From Anaerolineaceae bacterium (GTDB lineage: Bacteria > Chloroflexota > Anaerolineae > Promineifilales > Promineifilaceae), in NCBI GenBank assembly GCA_002699125.1, contig PABI01000092.1, forward strand, positions 62,001 through 126,000: DNA of 64,000 nt. Reading direction: 5' to 3'. Below the pieces are notes generated by a model. That model ran no database searches and was not told the DNA's origin. It saw nothing but the letters and a program-made list of their open reading frames with translations. A program made the translations under genes and the position numbers. Positions 34,840 to 43,173 of this stretch are shown piece by piece. Each line of letters begins with the position of its first letter. Position 1 is the first letter of the stretch.

Positions 34840-35958
34840 TTATACTTTTGTCACAAACCAGGCGGCCACATACCCTTTGCGGCCGGTGACGGTTTGTACG
34901 TTGAGCCATTGATCTTTTTGCCCGATTTTGCTGGTGTCACTGCCGCTTTCAATCACCAGCAGCTCTGTGCCAAAGGGCAGATAGGTGATAAGCGTGCTGC
35001 TGGCCACGCGCGGCTCGGTGCGCAGTGAAACGCTGGAAGCGCTGGTTTTGACCACCAGTTTGGTGGGGGTTGATGGCTGGTTGGCCTGGCTGGTTTTGTG
35101 GCTGCCCAGAGCGGGATCGGATACGGCCGTAACGTACCACGCCGCCACATAGCCCTCTTTACCCTCAATGTCGCGCACGTGGAACCAGTTGTTGCGCTTG
35201 CCAATTTTTGTTTTGGCCGTAGCCGCGTCATCCAACACCACCAGTTTGCTGCTTTGCGGCAAATATTTCACCACGTTGGAACCGGAAATGCGCGGCTGGT
35301 CCCGCAGCGTGAGGCCATTTACCGTGGGGGCGATGATGAGCGCGTCGGTTTCTTCGGTGGGGGAACTGGTGGTCTGGGTAGTTGTGGCTTTGGGAGCGGG
35401 CTTGCTGCTGGTTGTTTTGTCTGCTTTAGGCTCTTTCAGTTCACCGCTGCCAAAGAAGATGATTTCCTGGATGATTTTTTCGGCCGTACCGGCAAAGCCA
35501 AAGCGACCTACCAGGGTGGGTGGTTTCTCCGGGCTGTTGTACGGGTCCCACATTTGGTAATCGTCCCCATCCTTTTTGTGCAGCACCACCCAATGCCCCT
35601 GAATACCGGGAGCTGGTGAATAATCAACTTTGACCACTGGCAGGGAACCACCGGCAAGTGCGGCATCAATTTCGTCCAGCGGCGCATCCTGATTGTCGCA
35701 CTCGATGCGCTTTTGGTAGCTCACGTTGGGGAATACCGACGAAATGCGAAAGGCACGTACCCACGGCCCCTGGAAGCCATCGTTTTGCTTCATTTTCTCG
35801 TTAAACGAGGCGACTGTTTCCTTGCCGCCAAAATGGTTGCCCACCATTGTCATGCTGGTTAACAAACAGCCAAGCTTGCCAATCGTTTCTGTTTTGCCGA
35901 AACCCATGATTGTGTTTTCCCAACGAGAATCATTTTGGTAAAGCTGCACATCTGCCAT
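34840..35958 (-). CDS. C39-like peptidase domain with two SH3 domains
   Basis: This 372-residue protein starts with a papain-fold, peptidase C39-like domain. The probable nucleophile Cys is in TIGKLGCLLTSMTMVGNHFG, and the His and Asp are in IQGHWVVLHKKDGDDYQMWDPY. A Lys/Thr/Ser-rich linker with SSKPAPKATTTQTTSSP leads to two similar SH3b domains (GLTLRDQPRISGSNVVKYLPQSSKLVVLDD and SVSLRTEPRVASSTLITYLPFGTELLVIES), each ending in GYVAAWYVT or GYVAAWFVT. A cell-wall peptidase or amidase role is likely. No signal peptide is visible, which is odd for an SH3b enzyme. AGGAG precedes the ATG. Confidence 0.83.
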   Translation of the reverse strand: MADVQLYQNDSRWENTIMGFGKTETIGKLGCLLTSMTMVGNHFGGKETVASFNEKMKQNDGFQGPWVRAFRISSVFPNVSYQKRIECDNQDAPLDEIDAALAGGSLPVVKVDYSPAPGIQGHWVVLHKKDGDDYQMWDPYNSPEKPPTLVGRFGFAGTAEKIIQEIIFFGSGELKEPKADKTTSSKPAPKATTTQTTSSPTEETDALIIAPTVNGLTLRDQPRISGSNVVKYLPQSSKLVVLDDAATAKTKIGKRNNWFHVRDIEGKEGYVAAWYVTAVSDPALGSHKTSQANQPSTPTKLVVKTSASSVSLRTEPRVASSTLITYLPFGTELLVIESGSDTSKIGQKDQWLNVQTVTGRKGYVAAWFVTKV

Positions 35959-35990
35959 CTATTTTTCTCCTATTTATAGCCAAAAACATG

Positions 35991-36013
35991 TCATTCCCGC
36001 GAAGGCAGGAATC
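35991..36013. repeat. REP-like TCATTCCCGCGAAGG repeat
   Basis: TCATTCCCGCGAAGGCAGGA followed by ATC; a copy in the opposite orientation is at 36763-36785, so the two flank the HAD phosphatase gene as inverted repeats. The element is of a type seen in many bacterial genomes. Confidence 0.65.
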
Positions 36014-36051
36014 TAGCCCCCCCAACAAGCCAGTGTCAAATATATTAAGAA

Positions 36052-36660
36052 CTAACCTAACGAAACAGATAACTGCTGCAAAGCTGCGGGCAAATCAATG
36101 CCAGGCTGAAAATGAATGGCTGCCATGCCAATGGCCTGTGCCGACTGGACGTTATGCAAAAAATCGTCAATAAAAACGGCTTCTGCCGGCTTGCGGCCCA
36201 GCCGCGTCAGTGCCCGGTGAAAGATCTCCGGGTCTGGCTTGGTGATGCCTTCTTCACAGGAGATGATGATCTCGTCAAAGGCGTCGGCGATGCCAAACTG
36301 GTGGGTGAGTTCCGGGCGTAAATTGCTGGCGTAGTTGCTGATGACGGCCGTTTGAACCTGTTCCTTGAGCTGGCGAATGAGGGCAACCAGCTGCATGTCC
36401 ATTTCATCACCTGCCCAGAAACCGGTACGGAAAGCGGCCGTTTCCTCAGCCGATAAATTCAAATGCGAACCAATCCAGCGCCACAGCTCCGGCTCTGTAA
36501 TTTCGCCGCGCTGTGCTTTTTGGCCCATTTCGCTGTTGAAAACCAGCGCTTCGGCTCCGCCGGGCTCTAGTACTAGTCGTGCCTCCCACGCTTGCCGCGG
36601 GGCGCGATCTTCCGTGCGCAGCAAAACGCCGCCCACATCAAAGATGACTGCTTGAATCAT
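36052..36660 (-). CDS. HAD-family hydrolase (subfamily IA)
   Basis: This is a 202-residue haloacid dehalogenase-like phosphatase with an alpha-helical cap. Motif I is FDVGGVLL, so the second Asp of DxD is replaced by Gly (DxGG), as in YihX/epoxide-hydrolase-like members. Motif II is TAVISNYAS, motif III Lys is in GITKPDPEIF, and motif IV is AVFIDDFLHNV. The substrate is unknown, perhaps a sugar phosphate. Inverted REP-like repeats flank the gene. It is transcribed in the same direction as the genes on either side, but separated by over 300 bases upstream. Confidence 0.85.
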   Translation of the reverse strand: MIQAVIFDVGGVLLRTEDRAPRQAWEARLVLEPGGAEALVFNSEMGQKAQRGEITEPELWRWIGSHLNLSAEETAAFRTGFWAGDEMDMQLVALIRQLKEQVQTAVISNYASNLRPELTHQFGIADAFDEIIISCEEGITKPDPEIFHRALTRLGRKPAEAVFIDDFLHNVQSAQAIGMAAIHFQPGIDLPAALQQLSVSLG

Positions 36661-36714
36661 TTAACAGTCCTTGGCTAAATAGTGTGCTTGATAAACTTTA
36701 AAAGCAGCAATTGT

Positions 36715-36787
36715 CATGCCTGCCAGCGCAGGCATCCAGGTGTGCGTAGTCAAAGATCGATGGATTCCCGCCTTCGCGAGAATGATA
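36715..36787. repeat. REP-like pair in a 306-nt gene-free gap
   Basis: Two diverged copies of the TCAT-C-CG-GAAGGC-GGAATC type element face each other: TCATGCCTGCCAGCGCAGGC at the left and GATTCCCGCCTTCGCGAGAA at the right. The gap 36661-36966 also holds the family B relic at 36665 and the palindrome at 36904, and no gene. Confidence 0.6.
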
Positions 36788-36903
36788 GGCCGATGCTTAA
36801 AACGGCATGCATAAATGTTGCGAGTTGAATTTACGGTTTGGGCAGTGAACACAGGGGAAAACGTAACACAGTTCGTATATACCTGTCAATAGGTAAACAT
36901 AAA

Positions 36904-36941
36904 GAACCGGGGGAATCGTGCGCGCACGATTCCCCCGGTTC
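36904..36941. repeat. 38-bp perfect palindrome after the aminotransferase gene
   Basis: Two 19-bp perfectly complementary arms (starting GAACCGGGGGAATCG) with no loop lie 25 nt downstream of the stop codon at 36967. On RNA it would form a very stable hairpin and could terminate or stabilise the minus-strand transcript. Confidence 0.75.
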
Positions 36942-36966
36942 AGGATAGATAAATGATCTGGCGTGT

Positions 36967-38079
36967 TTAGGCGTTTTGGGCCAGGAAGTCGTCTACGTTG
37001 CTGAACAGCTCTTCCATATCGGTTGGCTGAAAATCGCCCATGTGGGCAATGCGGAAGGTGACGTTCTTGAGACGGCTGCCGTACCCATTGGAGAGAATCA
37101 TGCCGCGCTCACGTAGGAAGTTGTTCAAGGCGGACACGTCAATACCCAGATTGTTGCTGATGCAGGTAACGGTGGGGGAACGGTAGCCTTCTGGAGCTAA
37201 CAGTTCAAACCCGTGGCTGGTGGCCCAGCTGATGGTCATGTCGCGCATGGCCAGGTGGCGGGCAAAGCGGCTTTCCATCCCTTCGGCCATCATGTCGTCA
37301 AGTTGGCGGTCCAGGGCAAAAAGCAAAGAAACGGCCGGAGTGGCGGGTGTCTGGTTTTTGGCCATGTATTTATCCAGCGTGATGAAATCGAAGTAGTAGC
37401 CGCGATTTTTGACAGTTTTGGCTTTTTCCATGGCCCGTTCCGAAACGGCGCAGAAGGCCAGCCCGGCGGGCAGGGCAAACGCTTTTTGGCTGGAGGTAAG
37501 GGCCACGTCCAAATCCCAGGCGTCAAACTCCAGGCGTGCCCCGGACAGCCCACTCACGGTATCGACCAGAATCATGATCTCGTCGCCGTTGGGGGCGTTG
37601 CGAATGGCCTGGGCAATTTCTTTGATGGGGTTTTCTACTCCGGCACTGGTTTCATTGTGGACGATGGTGACGGCATCAAAGCCGCCGTTGGCCAGCCGCT
37701 CGGCGACCATTTCGGGCAGGATGGGTTGGCCCCATGCCACTTCCAGGACTTCGTTTTCCTTGCCGTTAAGCTCACACACTTCACGCCAGCGGTCGCTGAA
37801 GGCACCGTTGACGCAGTTGAGCACCTTTTTGTCGATGCAGTTGCGCACGGCGCCTTCCCAAAAGCCAGTGCCGGAGGAGGCGCTGATGAGAATGCGCCGG
37901 TCGGTGAAAAAAGTTTGCTGTAATTTGGGTTGAATACGGCCGATTAAATCGGTACATTCCGGCATCCGGTGCCCAATCATCCATTCGGTTTGGGCATCCA
38001 AAATCTCGGGGCGAACCTCAGTCGGTCCGGGAATATACAGTTTGATATGCTTGGTGGAATTTCTCTTTGAGTCGCTCAT
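36967..38079 (-). CDS. Class V aminotransferase, serine/alanine-glyoxylate type
   Basis: This is a PLP-dependent fold-type I aminotransferase of about 370 residues. YIPGPTEVRPEIL at the start is the conserved GPT(E/N)V segment of class V transaminases such as serine-pyruvate, alanine-glyoxylate and some phosphoserine aminotransferases. VTIVHNETSAGVENPI and ILVDTVSGLSGARLEFDAWDLD hold the PLP-phenolic Asp; the Schiff-base lysine is in VALTSSQKAFALPAG. The gene overlaps the end of the upstream phosphatase by about 62 bases, indicating tight coupling. A role in phosphoserine synthesis with that phosphatase is likely but not proven. TTG 38091 would be closer to the AGGAG. Confidence 0.85.
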   Translation of the reverse strand: MSDSKRNSTKHIKLYIPGPTEVRPEILDAQTEWMIGHRMPECTDLIGRIQPKLQQTFFTDRRILISASSGTGFWEGAVRNCIDKKVLNCVNGAFSDRWREVCELNGKENEVLEVAWGQPILPEMVAERLANGGFDAVTIVHNETSAGVENPIKEIAQAIRNAPNGDEIMILVDTVSGLSGARLEFDAWDLDVALTSSQKAFALPAGLAFCAVSERAMEKAKTVKNRGYYFDFITLDKYMAKNQTPATPAVSLLFALDRQLDDMMAEGMESRFARHLAMRDMTISWATSHGFELLAPEGYRSPTVTCISNNLGIDVSALNNFLRERGMILSNGYGSRLKNVTFRIAHMGDFQPTDMEELFSNVDDFLAQNA

Positions 38080-38872
38080 GGTTAAAATCAATCGCTCCTG
38101 TATTGGTTAGGTTAAATGCTTTGTGGAAAACGGCTTCGTGTGGTGTGTCTTTGACTTGACGCAGGGCGGCAGGCCCAGCGGCCAGCAGCAGCAGCGGCGC
38201 CATGCTTGGCGTGTGGATAAAGGCCGGTGATTCTGCCCTGACGCGCTCGCGCTGCACCACACCGCCAAAACCAACAAACAGGTCAACGGTGTGTCCCGCC
38301 AACAGATCGCTGTTGCCATCGCCAATGAGGAGGGAACGGCCGTTTTGCGTTCCCAGCAGCTCTTTTACAATTTGCGCCTTGCCATCGCTTACCGTCAGCG
38401 CGCCTTCTTCATAATCCAGATAGCGTGCCTGCTTGGCGGCGTGATTTTGACCGCTGCTGTGCCACCATTGCCCGGCCAGTTGATCATAATCGACCTGCAC
38501 GGCGCGGATGTTTTGCTTAGGCACGCCCAGAAAAACACCAAACTCCTTGACCGGCTCGGCCAGACCGCCACTGATGATGTAAACGTGGTGCTCCAAAAAT
38601 TGCAGAGCGGCAATAACCGCCTGGGCATCGGCCACGATGTTACGTTTGTAGACGGTGCGTATCTGCCGAATCTGGTCGTGGGTGGGGCGGACAGCTTGCA
38701 GGCGTTTGGCGTAAACATCCTCTAAATCGAGTTTACCGTCCATTGCCGCGTTGGTGAGTACCTCGACGCGCCATTTTTTACCGGCGGTTTCGGCCAATAC
38801 ATCAATCCCTTCTACGGTGGAAAGGGTGGAGTCGCAGTCGAAGAAGACGTGTTTGTAGGGAGGCCAGCGCAT
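38018..38872 (-). CDS. HAD-IB phosphatase, phosphoserine phosphatase-like
   Basis: This protein of about 284 residues is a HAD phosphatase of the SerB type. Motif I is VFFDCDSTLSTVEGIDVLA, with both Asp residues and the following Thr-x-Glu of SerB enzymes. A helical cap includes MDGKLDLEDVYAKRLQAVRPT. HHVYIISGGLAEPV is motif II and SLLIGDGNSDLLAG is motif IV, with a Lys between. The C-terminal 50 residues are extra. The downstream aminotransferase gene begins inside it, so the two are expressed together and may form the last two steps of serine synthesis. The ATG at 38872 is preferred to TTG 38908. Neither has a good ribosome-binding site. Confidence 0.8.
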   Translation of the reverse strand: MRWPPYKHVFFDCDSTLSTVEGIDVLAETAGKKWRVEVLTNAAMDGKLDLEDVYAKRLQAVRPTHDQIRQIRTVYKRNIVADAQAVIAALQFLEHHVYIISGGLAEPVKEFGVFLGVPKQNIRAVQVDYDQLAGQWWHSSGQNHAAKQARYLDYEEGALTVSDGKAQIVKELLGTQNGRSLLIGDGNSDLLAGHTVDLFVGFGGVVQRERVRAESPAFIHTPSMAPLLLLAAGPAALRQVKDTPHEAVFHKAFNLTNTGAIDFNHERLKEKFHQAYQTVYSRTD

Positions 38873-38959
38873 ATGATGGGATTGTACTCTATGCCAGAGC
38901 GTTGACAACTGATTTTTGTCTGGAAACGGCCGTTACAAATTAGACAATTTGCCTAATAT

Positions 38960-39760
38960 TTAGAGATTGAATTGCAAACGGCCGTTGCTTACCAAACAAC
39001 TCATCCCGGCCACATCCCACATAATCGGCTCGCCGGCGGGTGTGGTAAACGTGCCGCCGCTTTCCTGCACCAGCAGCAGCGCCGCCGCCACATCCCAGGG
39101 ACGCAGGCGCAAGTTGATGTAAGCATCGACGCGCCCGGCAGCGACCCAGGCCATAGCCAATGCGGCCGTACCGATGGCCCGCACCGTAAACGAACTGTGC
39201 ATGAGTTCCCCAACGAGTTCCAGAATGGAGGTGCGTGTGTCGGCTGAACTGCTCCAGTCCAGGGCCAGTACCGCGTTTTCTGTGCTGTTTACGGAACTAA
39301 CGGCCGTTGGGCGGGGCGGGGTGTCACCAGTTTGCAAAGTGGCCCCCTGGCCTTTGGCCGCGCTAAACAGCTCCTGGCGCATCGGATCATAAATGGCGGC
39401 AGCCAGCGGCTGATAGCCATCGGCTTGCCGGGCACAGGCTGCGATGGAGACACAAAATTCGGGCACGTTGCGGCTGTAGTTGGTGGTGCCGTCAATCGGA
39501 TCGATAATCCAGATGATAGGTCCGGTTTCTGGCAGTTGGCTGTCTTCTTCTTCGGTGAGGAAGCCGTGGTCAGGAAATTTGGTTCGAATGGCATCGGTGA
39601 TGCAGTGTTGGACGGCAAAATCGGCGTCGGTGACCAGATCGCGGAATCCCTTTTGCTCAATTTGGCGCGGTTGGGACCACATCTCGTGGGCCAGTTTTCC
39701 GGCGGAAACGGCCGTTTCACAAGCCACCTGCCGCAGTTCCTTCAACTCATCTAAGTTCAT
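38960..39760 (-). CDS. Inositol monophosphatase-family phosphatase
   Basis: This is a 266-residue Mg-dependent phosphatase of the IMPase/FBPase superfamily. The metal ligands are visible: Asp45-type DLVTDADFAVQ, Glu70-71 in FLTEEEDSQ, and Asp87/Asp90 in WIIDPIDGTTNYSRNVPEFCVSI (split across two adjoining motifs). The final Asp is in RPWDVAAALLLVQESGG. It could act on inositol phosphate, fructose bisphosphate, PAP or histidinol phosphate; the sequence alone does not choose. It is the first gene of a minus-strand group with the phosphatase/aminotransferase pair, with an 87-base gap. An REP-like repeat follows upstream. Confidence 0.9.
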   Translation of the reverse strand: MNLDELKELRQVACETAVSAGKLAHEMWSQPRQIEQKGFRDLVTDADFAVQHCITDAIRTKFPDHGFLTEEEDSQLPETGPIIWIIDPIDGTTNYSRNVPEFCVSIAACARQADGYQPLAAAIYDPMRQELFSAAKGQGATLQTGDTPPRPTAVSSVNSTENAVLALDWSSSADTRTSILELVGELMHSSFTVRAIGTAALAMAWVAAGRVDAYINLRLRPWDVAAALLLVQESGGTFTTPAGEPIMWDVAGMSCLVSNGRLQFNL

Positions 39761-39783
39761 GTAAAAACCTTAACTATAAAAAC

Positions 39784-39845
39784 CGCAGAGGCGCAGAGAA
39801 CGCGGAGTTTTCTAAAACAATTCTCAGCGTCCCTGCGCCTCTGCG
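39784..39845. repeat. CGCAGAGGCGCAG inverted repeat
   Basis: CGCAGAGGCGCAG and its exact complement flank a 36-nt region between the inositol monophosphatase-like gene and the phn-type permease gene. Elements of this sequence are common in environmental bacterial genomes. Confidence 0.6.
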
Positions 39846-39861
39846 TTGATAAATTTTTTTG

Positions 39862-41433
39862 CTAAATAATCCGGCGGCGCACGCTGGAGCTAACGTAATC
39901 TAACAGCGAAACCACGATAGCGATGGCCAGCATCATCACGCTGGCCTCACGGTAGCGCAGCAGGCGAATGCTCTGGCTGAGCAAAAAGCCAATACCTCCG
40001 CCACCGACAAAGCCAATGATGGTAGACATACGCACGTTGATATCCCAACGGTACAGCGTGTAAGCAATATAAGGCGGCACAATTTGCGGAATGACGGCAA
40101 ACACAATCATTTGCAGTCGATTGGCACCCGTCGCGGTGATCGCTTCAATCGGGCCATCATCGATGCCTTCAATTTGTTCAGAGAACAGCTTGCCCAGGGC
40201 GGCGATGGTGTGCAGCGTCAGGGCCATGACGCCGGCAAACGGCCCCAGCCCGACCCAGACCACAAACACAATGGCCATAATGAGCGGCTCGATGGAACGC
40301 AGCGTGTTGAAGATGCCGCGGGCGATGGTGTAGATGGCAAAGCCAATGCCAAACGGCCGTTTCGGGGCCACAAACAGTGAGCCAACCGTCGTAAGCACGC
40401 TCAGAATCAGGGCCGGGTAGAGGGTCCAGTTGGCCGGATTGTCAAACTGGTAAAGCCAGTTCAAGATGGTGCCGATGCCGTATACCACAACGGCCGTGCC
40501 CAAAAAGGTGCAAACGGCCGTCACCAATCGAGCCGGCGTGCCGGTAAGGCGCAGCACGGCTTCCTGGCCGTAACGACTGCCCAGCAGCATGGCCACACCG
40601 GCCCCTAAAATGGCCGTAAACGCGGGCAGCGCCAAACTCAGTAAATCGCCCACAATCTTGAAAAAGTTGCCCACAAAGCTGAAGTTCACCGTCATGGGGC
40701 CGACATCAAAGGCGGCGGCCTGCAAAGAATTAGCCAGCGAGATGCCACCGACCTGTCCCAAAGCAGACAAGAGGGCCAGCGCAAAAAGTGATAGCAAGAT
40801 GATAAGCACCAGCTCACCGATGGCAACGGCCGTTGCCCCCGAAGAACGCTTTTTCTCACTCACAATCGGTGGACCAAAGCGCAGCAGCAGCCAGCCGGCG
40901 GCGGCTGTGGCCACAAAAAGGCCCAGCGTCAGGCCCGTTTGCTCGCTAAAGTTTGCCGCCAGGTTGACCATTTGCTGCGCTCCCAGCAGGCCCAGTCCAC
41001 CGCCAATGGGCAGCAGGGCCAGAGCCAGCATAAAGCTGGCCAGCGGTGAGGTCACCTCCAGCATCAAGTTGCGTGCCGCCAGGAAGGAAACAGGAATCGC
41101 CAGAATGGTACCAATTGTTGTCGCCAGCAGCGCCATGAAGATCGTTTCAACGATCAGATTGAGCGTATTGACCGTCGTTTCCGTGAGGTCAAACGGTTCA
41201 GTTTCTTCTACAAACAGGGGATCGATAAGGTCTGGGTCGGTAATGTCCGGATCGGCCAGGAAGCGAAGCACACCAACGAGCTGCGTCTGGCGATTTTCGG
41301 AGCGCAGCCGGCCCATGTCAATTTCTGTTACCTGCACAGCAATGGCATAAATCAAAAACAAAACAACAAAGGCGACAAAGGTTTGTAACGCCTGTCTGCC
41401 AGGTGATTTTTCTTCTTGTTTAAGCGACGTCAT
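39862..41433 (-). CDS. phnE: Phosphonate/phosphite-type ABC permease, second copy
   Basis: This is a 523-residue membrane permease of the PhnE family, twice the usual length of about 260-290. One helix at the N-terminus (FVAFVVLFLIYAIAVQVTEID) is followed by an extracytoplasmic segment. A first set of helices starts TIFMALLATTIGTILAIPVSFLAARN, and several extra helices lie in the middle. The inner-membrane domain ends with the coupling helix EAITATGANRLQMIVFAVIPQIVPPYIAYTLYRWD and IGFVGGGGIGFLL. It lies 12 bases after the first permease and probably pairs with it as a heterodimer. It is the last gene of the phnD-phnC-phnE-phnE operon. Confidence 0.88.
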   Translation of the reverse strand: MTSLKQEEKSPGRQALQTFVAFVVLFLIYAIAVQVTEIDMGRLRSENRQTQLVGVLRFLADPDITDPDLIDPLFVEETEPFDLTETTVNTLNLIVETIFMALLATTIGTILAIPVSFLAARNLMLEVTSPLASFMLALALLPIGGGLGLLGAQQMVNLAANFSEQTGLTLGLFVATAAAGWLLLRFGPPIVSEKKRSSGATAVAIGELVLIILLSLFALALLSALGQVGGISLANSLQAAAFDVGPMTVNFSFVGNFFKIVGDLLSLALPAFTAILGAGVAMLLGSRYGQEAVLRLTGTPARLVTAVCTFLGTAVVVYGIGTILNWLYQFDNPANWTLYPALILSVLTTVGSLFVAPKRPFGIGFAIYTIARGIFNTLRSIEPLIMAIVFVVWVGLGPFAGVMALTLHTIAALGKLFSEQIEGIDDGPIEAITATGANRLQMIVFAVIPQIVPPYIAYTLYRWDINVRMSTIIGFVGGGGIGFLLSQSIRLLRYREASVMMLAIAIVVSLLDYVSSSVRRRII

Positions 41434-41445
41434 AGCAGATAAATC

Positions 41446-43116
41446 CTAAATAATTCGGCTGCGCACGCGGGCGCTGATGTTATCTAACACAACCACAACA
41501 ATGGCGATGGCAATCACCATCACGCTGGCTCGTGTGTAAAGCAGCTGGTTGATGTTGCGCTGCAAGACAAAGCCAATCCCGCCACCGCCAACAAAACCGA
41601 TTATGGTAGACAAACGCACGTTAATGTCCCAGCGATAAAAGATGTAGGCAATATAGTGCGGCGTAATTTGGGGCACCACGGCGTACACAATGCGCTGCAA
41701 CTGGCTGGCCCCGGTGGCGGTAATGGCCTCAACGGGGCCTTCGTCGATGTTTTCTACCTCTTCAGAGAACAGCTTGCCCAGGTCGGCCACGGAGTGCAGC
41801 GTGAGGGCCATGATGCCGGCAAACGGACCCAGACCAACCCACACGACAAAAACAAAACCCATCATGAGGGGTTCTATGGAGCGGGTGGCGTTGAAGATGG
41901 TGCGGGTGATGTTGTACACAACCAGGCCTACGGCGTAATGGTGTTTGGCCGGTGCGCGCAGCGTGAACAGGGCGGCAATCAGGCCAAGAATAAGTCCCGG
42001 CCAGAGGAAGGCGTTGAGCTGCGCCGCGAAGGTCTCGGGCAAAAATTCACGTATGCCCAGCAGGTTGATCCAGGTGACTCCCAGGGCAATGAGGATGAAG
42101 AGAACGGCCGTTCCCAACAAAGTCGTCACAAAATTCAGAATGCGGATGGTGGTTTCCGGCAGTCGCATGACAGCTCGCTCACCTAAGCGGCTGCCCACCA
42201 GATTTGCCGCCAGCGCTCCAATGAACCCAAATGTCAAGGGGAGAAGCAAAATGATCAATTCAAAAAGAACGAAAATAAAGTTACCGACAAACCCTAATGA
42301 TTCCAGGCTGGTTTGCAGCGAGGCTAAAAAGGTGCTGTCGGCACTAAGCACCGGACCCACCAGTAGTTGCCCCAGCCAAAATGCCAGGCCACCAAAAATG
42401 GGCAGCAAAATGATGCCAGACATGAGGCCAGTTAGAGGCGCTTTCACATTTTGCATCAAATTGCGGGCGGCAATAAAGGACAAAGGAATAGAGAGCAGCG
42501 TACCGATAGTGGAGGCGATGAGCGCCATGAGCACCGTTTCTACGATTTTGTCCAGCGCTTCATAGGTCGTATCGCTCAACCCTACAATGCTGCGGTCAAC
42601 CACTTCAACCACTTCCAATGTTTGTGGCTCTTCACTGGCGCGAATGTCTGGCATGGTGAAGGTGGTTTCTAGCTGCCCATTAGCGTCTACCTTAAACTCC
42701 CCCACACGGCGGGTGGAAGTGGTGCCAATGGGTGTCCAGGCAATTAACCCTTCGGCATTAGGCAGAAAGCCGCTGCCGGTGATGGTGATGGGGTCTTGGG
42801 TGGTAGAGGCGCAGTTAGGCACCATCAGCAGCTCGCGTCCTTCAATGGAGACCTGGGAACCTCTCACCTGCTCAGGGCAGGGCATCCGCAAAGAAACGGA
42901 CATACGCCGCGTTTCGGTTTCATAAGCAAAAAAGTCTGGTTGAGCAAAGCTGCGGATCAGGCTAACCAGGTTTTCTTGTCGCTGGGGCTCCAATGGTTCT
43001 TCCAGGTTAACCTGGGTAACCTGAAGGCCATAGGCATAGAGTAAAAATATTGCGAGGATGATAACGGCCGTTTTCCACCATTGCGGGGAACGGCCGTTTG
43101 AGTTCTCATTTTTCAT
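41446..43116 (-). CDS. phnE: Phosphonate/phosphite-type ABC permease with extracytoplasmic insert
   Basis: This 556-residue permease resembles the neighbouring copy in its C-terminal half: EAITATGASQLQRIVYAVVPQITPHYIAYIFYRWDIN and IGFVGGGGIGFVLQ. The first helix VIILAIFLLYAYGLQVTQV is followed by about 150 residues predicted to lie outside the membrane, including VPNCASTTQDPITITGSGFLPNAEGLIAW and NGQLETTFTMPDI, which look like an Ig-like (IPT/TIG-like) beta domain. The membrane part restarts at VETVLMALIASTIGTLLSIPLSFIAARN. The insert might dock the binding protein. It precedes the second permease by 12 bases. The substrate, phosphonate or phosphite, is not settled. Confidence 0.85.
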   Translation of the reverse strand: MKNENSNGRSPQWWKTAVIILAIFLLYAYGLQVTQVNLEEPLEPQRQENLVSLIRSFAQPDFFAYETETRRMSVSLRMPCPEQVRGSQVSIEGRELLMVPNCASTTQDPITITGSGFLPNAEGLIAWTPIGTTSTRRVGEFKVDANGQLETTFTMPDIRASEEPQTLEVVEVVDRSIVGLSDTTYEALDKIVETVLMALIASTIGTLLSIPLSFIAARNLMQNVKAPLTGLMSGIILLPIFGGLAFWLGQLLVGPVLSADSTFLASLQTSLESLGFVGNFIFVLFELIILLLPLTFGFIGALAANLVGSRLGERAVMRLPETTIRILNFVTTLLGTAVLFILIALGVTWINLLGIREFLPETFAAQLNAFLWPGLILGLIAALFTLRAPAKHHYAVGLVVYNITRTIFNATRSIEPLMMGFVFVVWVGLGPFAGIMALTLHSVADLGKLFSEEVENIDEGPVEAITATGASQLQRIVYAVVPQITPHYIAYIFYRWDINVRLSTIIGFVGGGGIGFVLQRNINQLLYTRASVMVIAIAIVVVVLDNISARVRSRII

Positions 43117-43173
43117 ACAACGCTCTTTTGGAGTGGTAGTCGGTGGTCAATGGTCGGTAACCATTAACCATTA

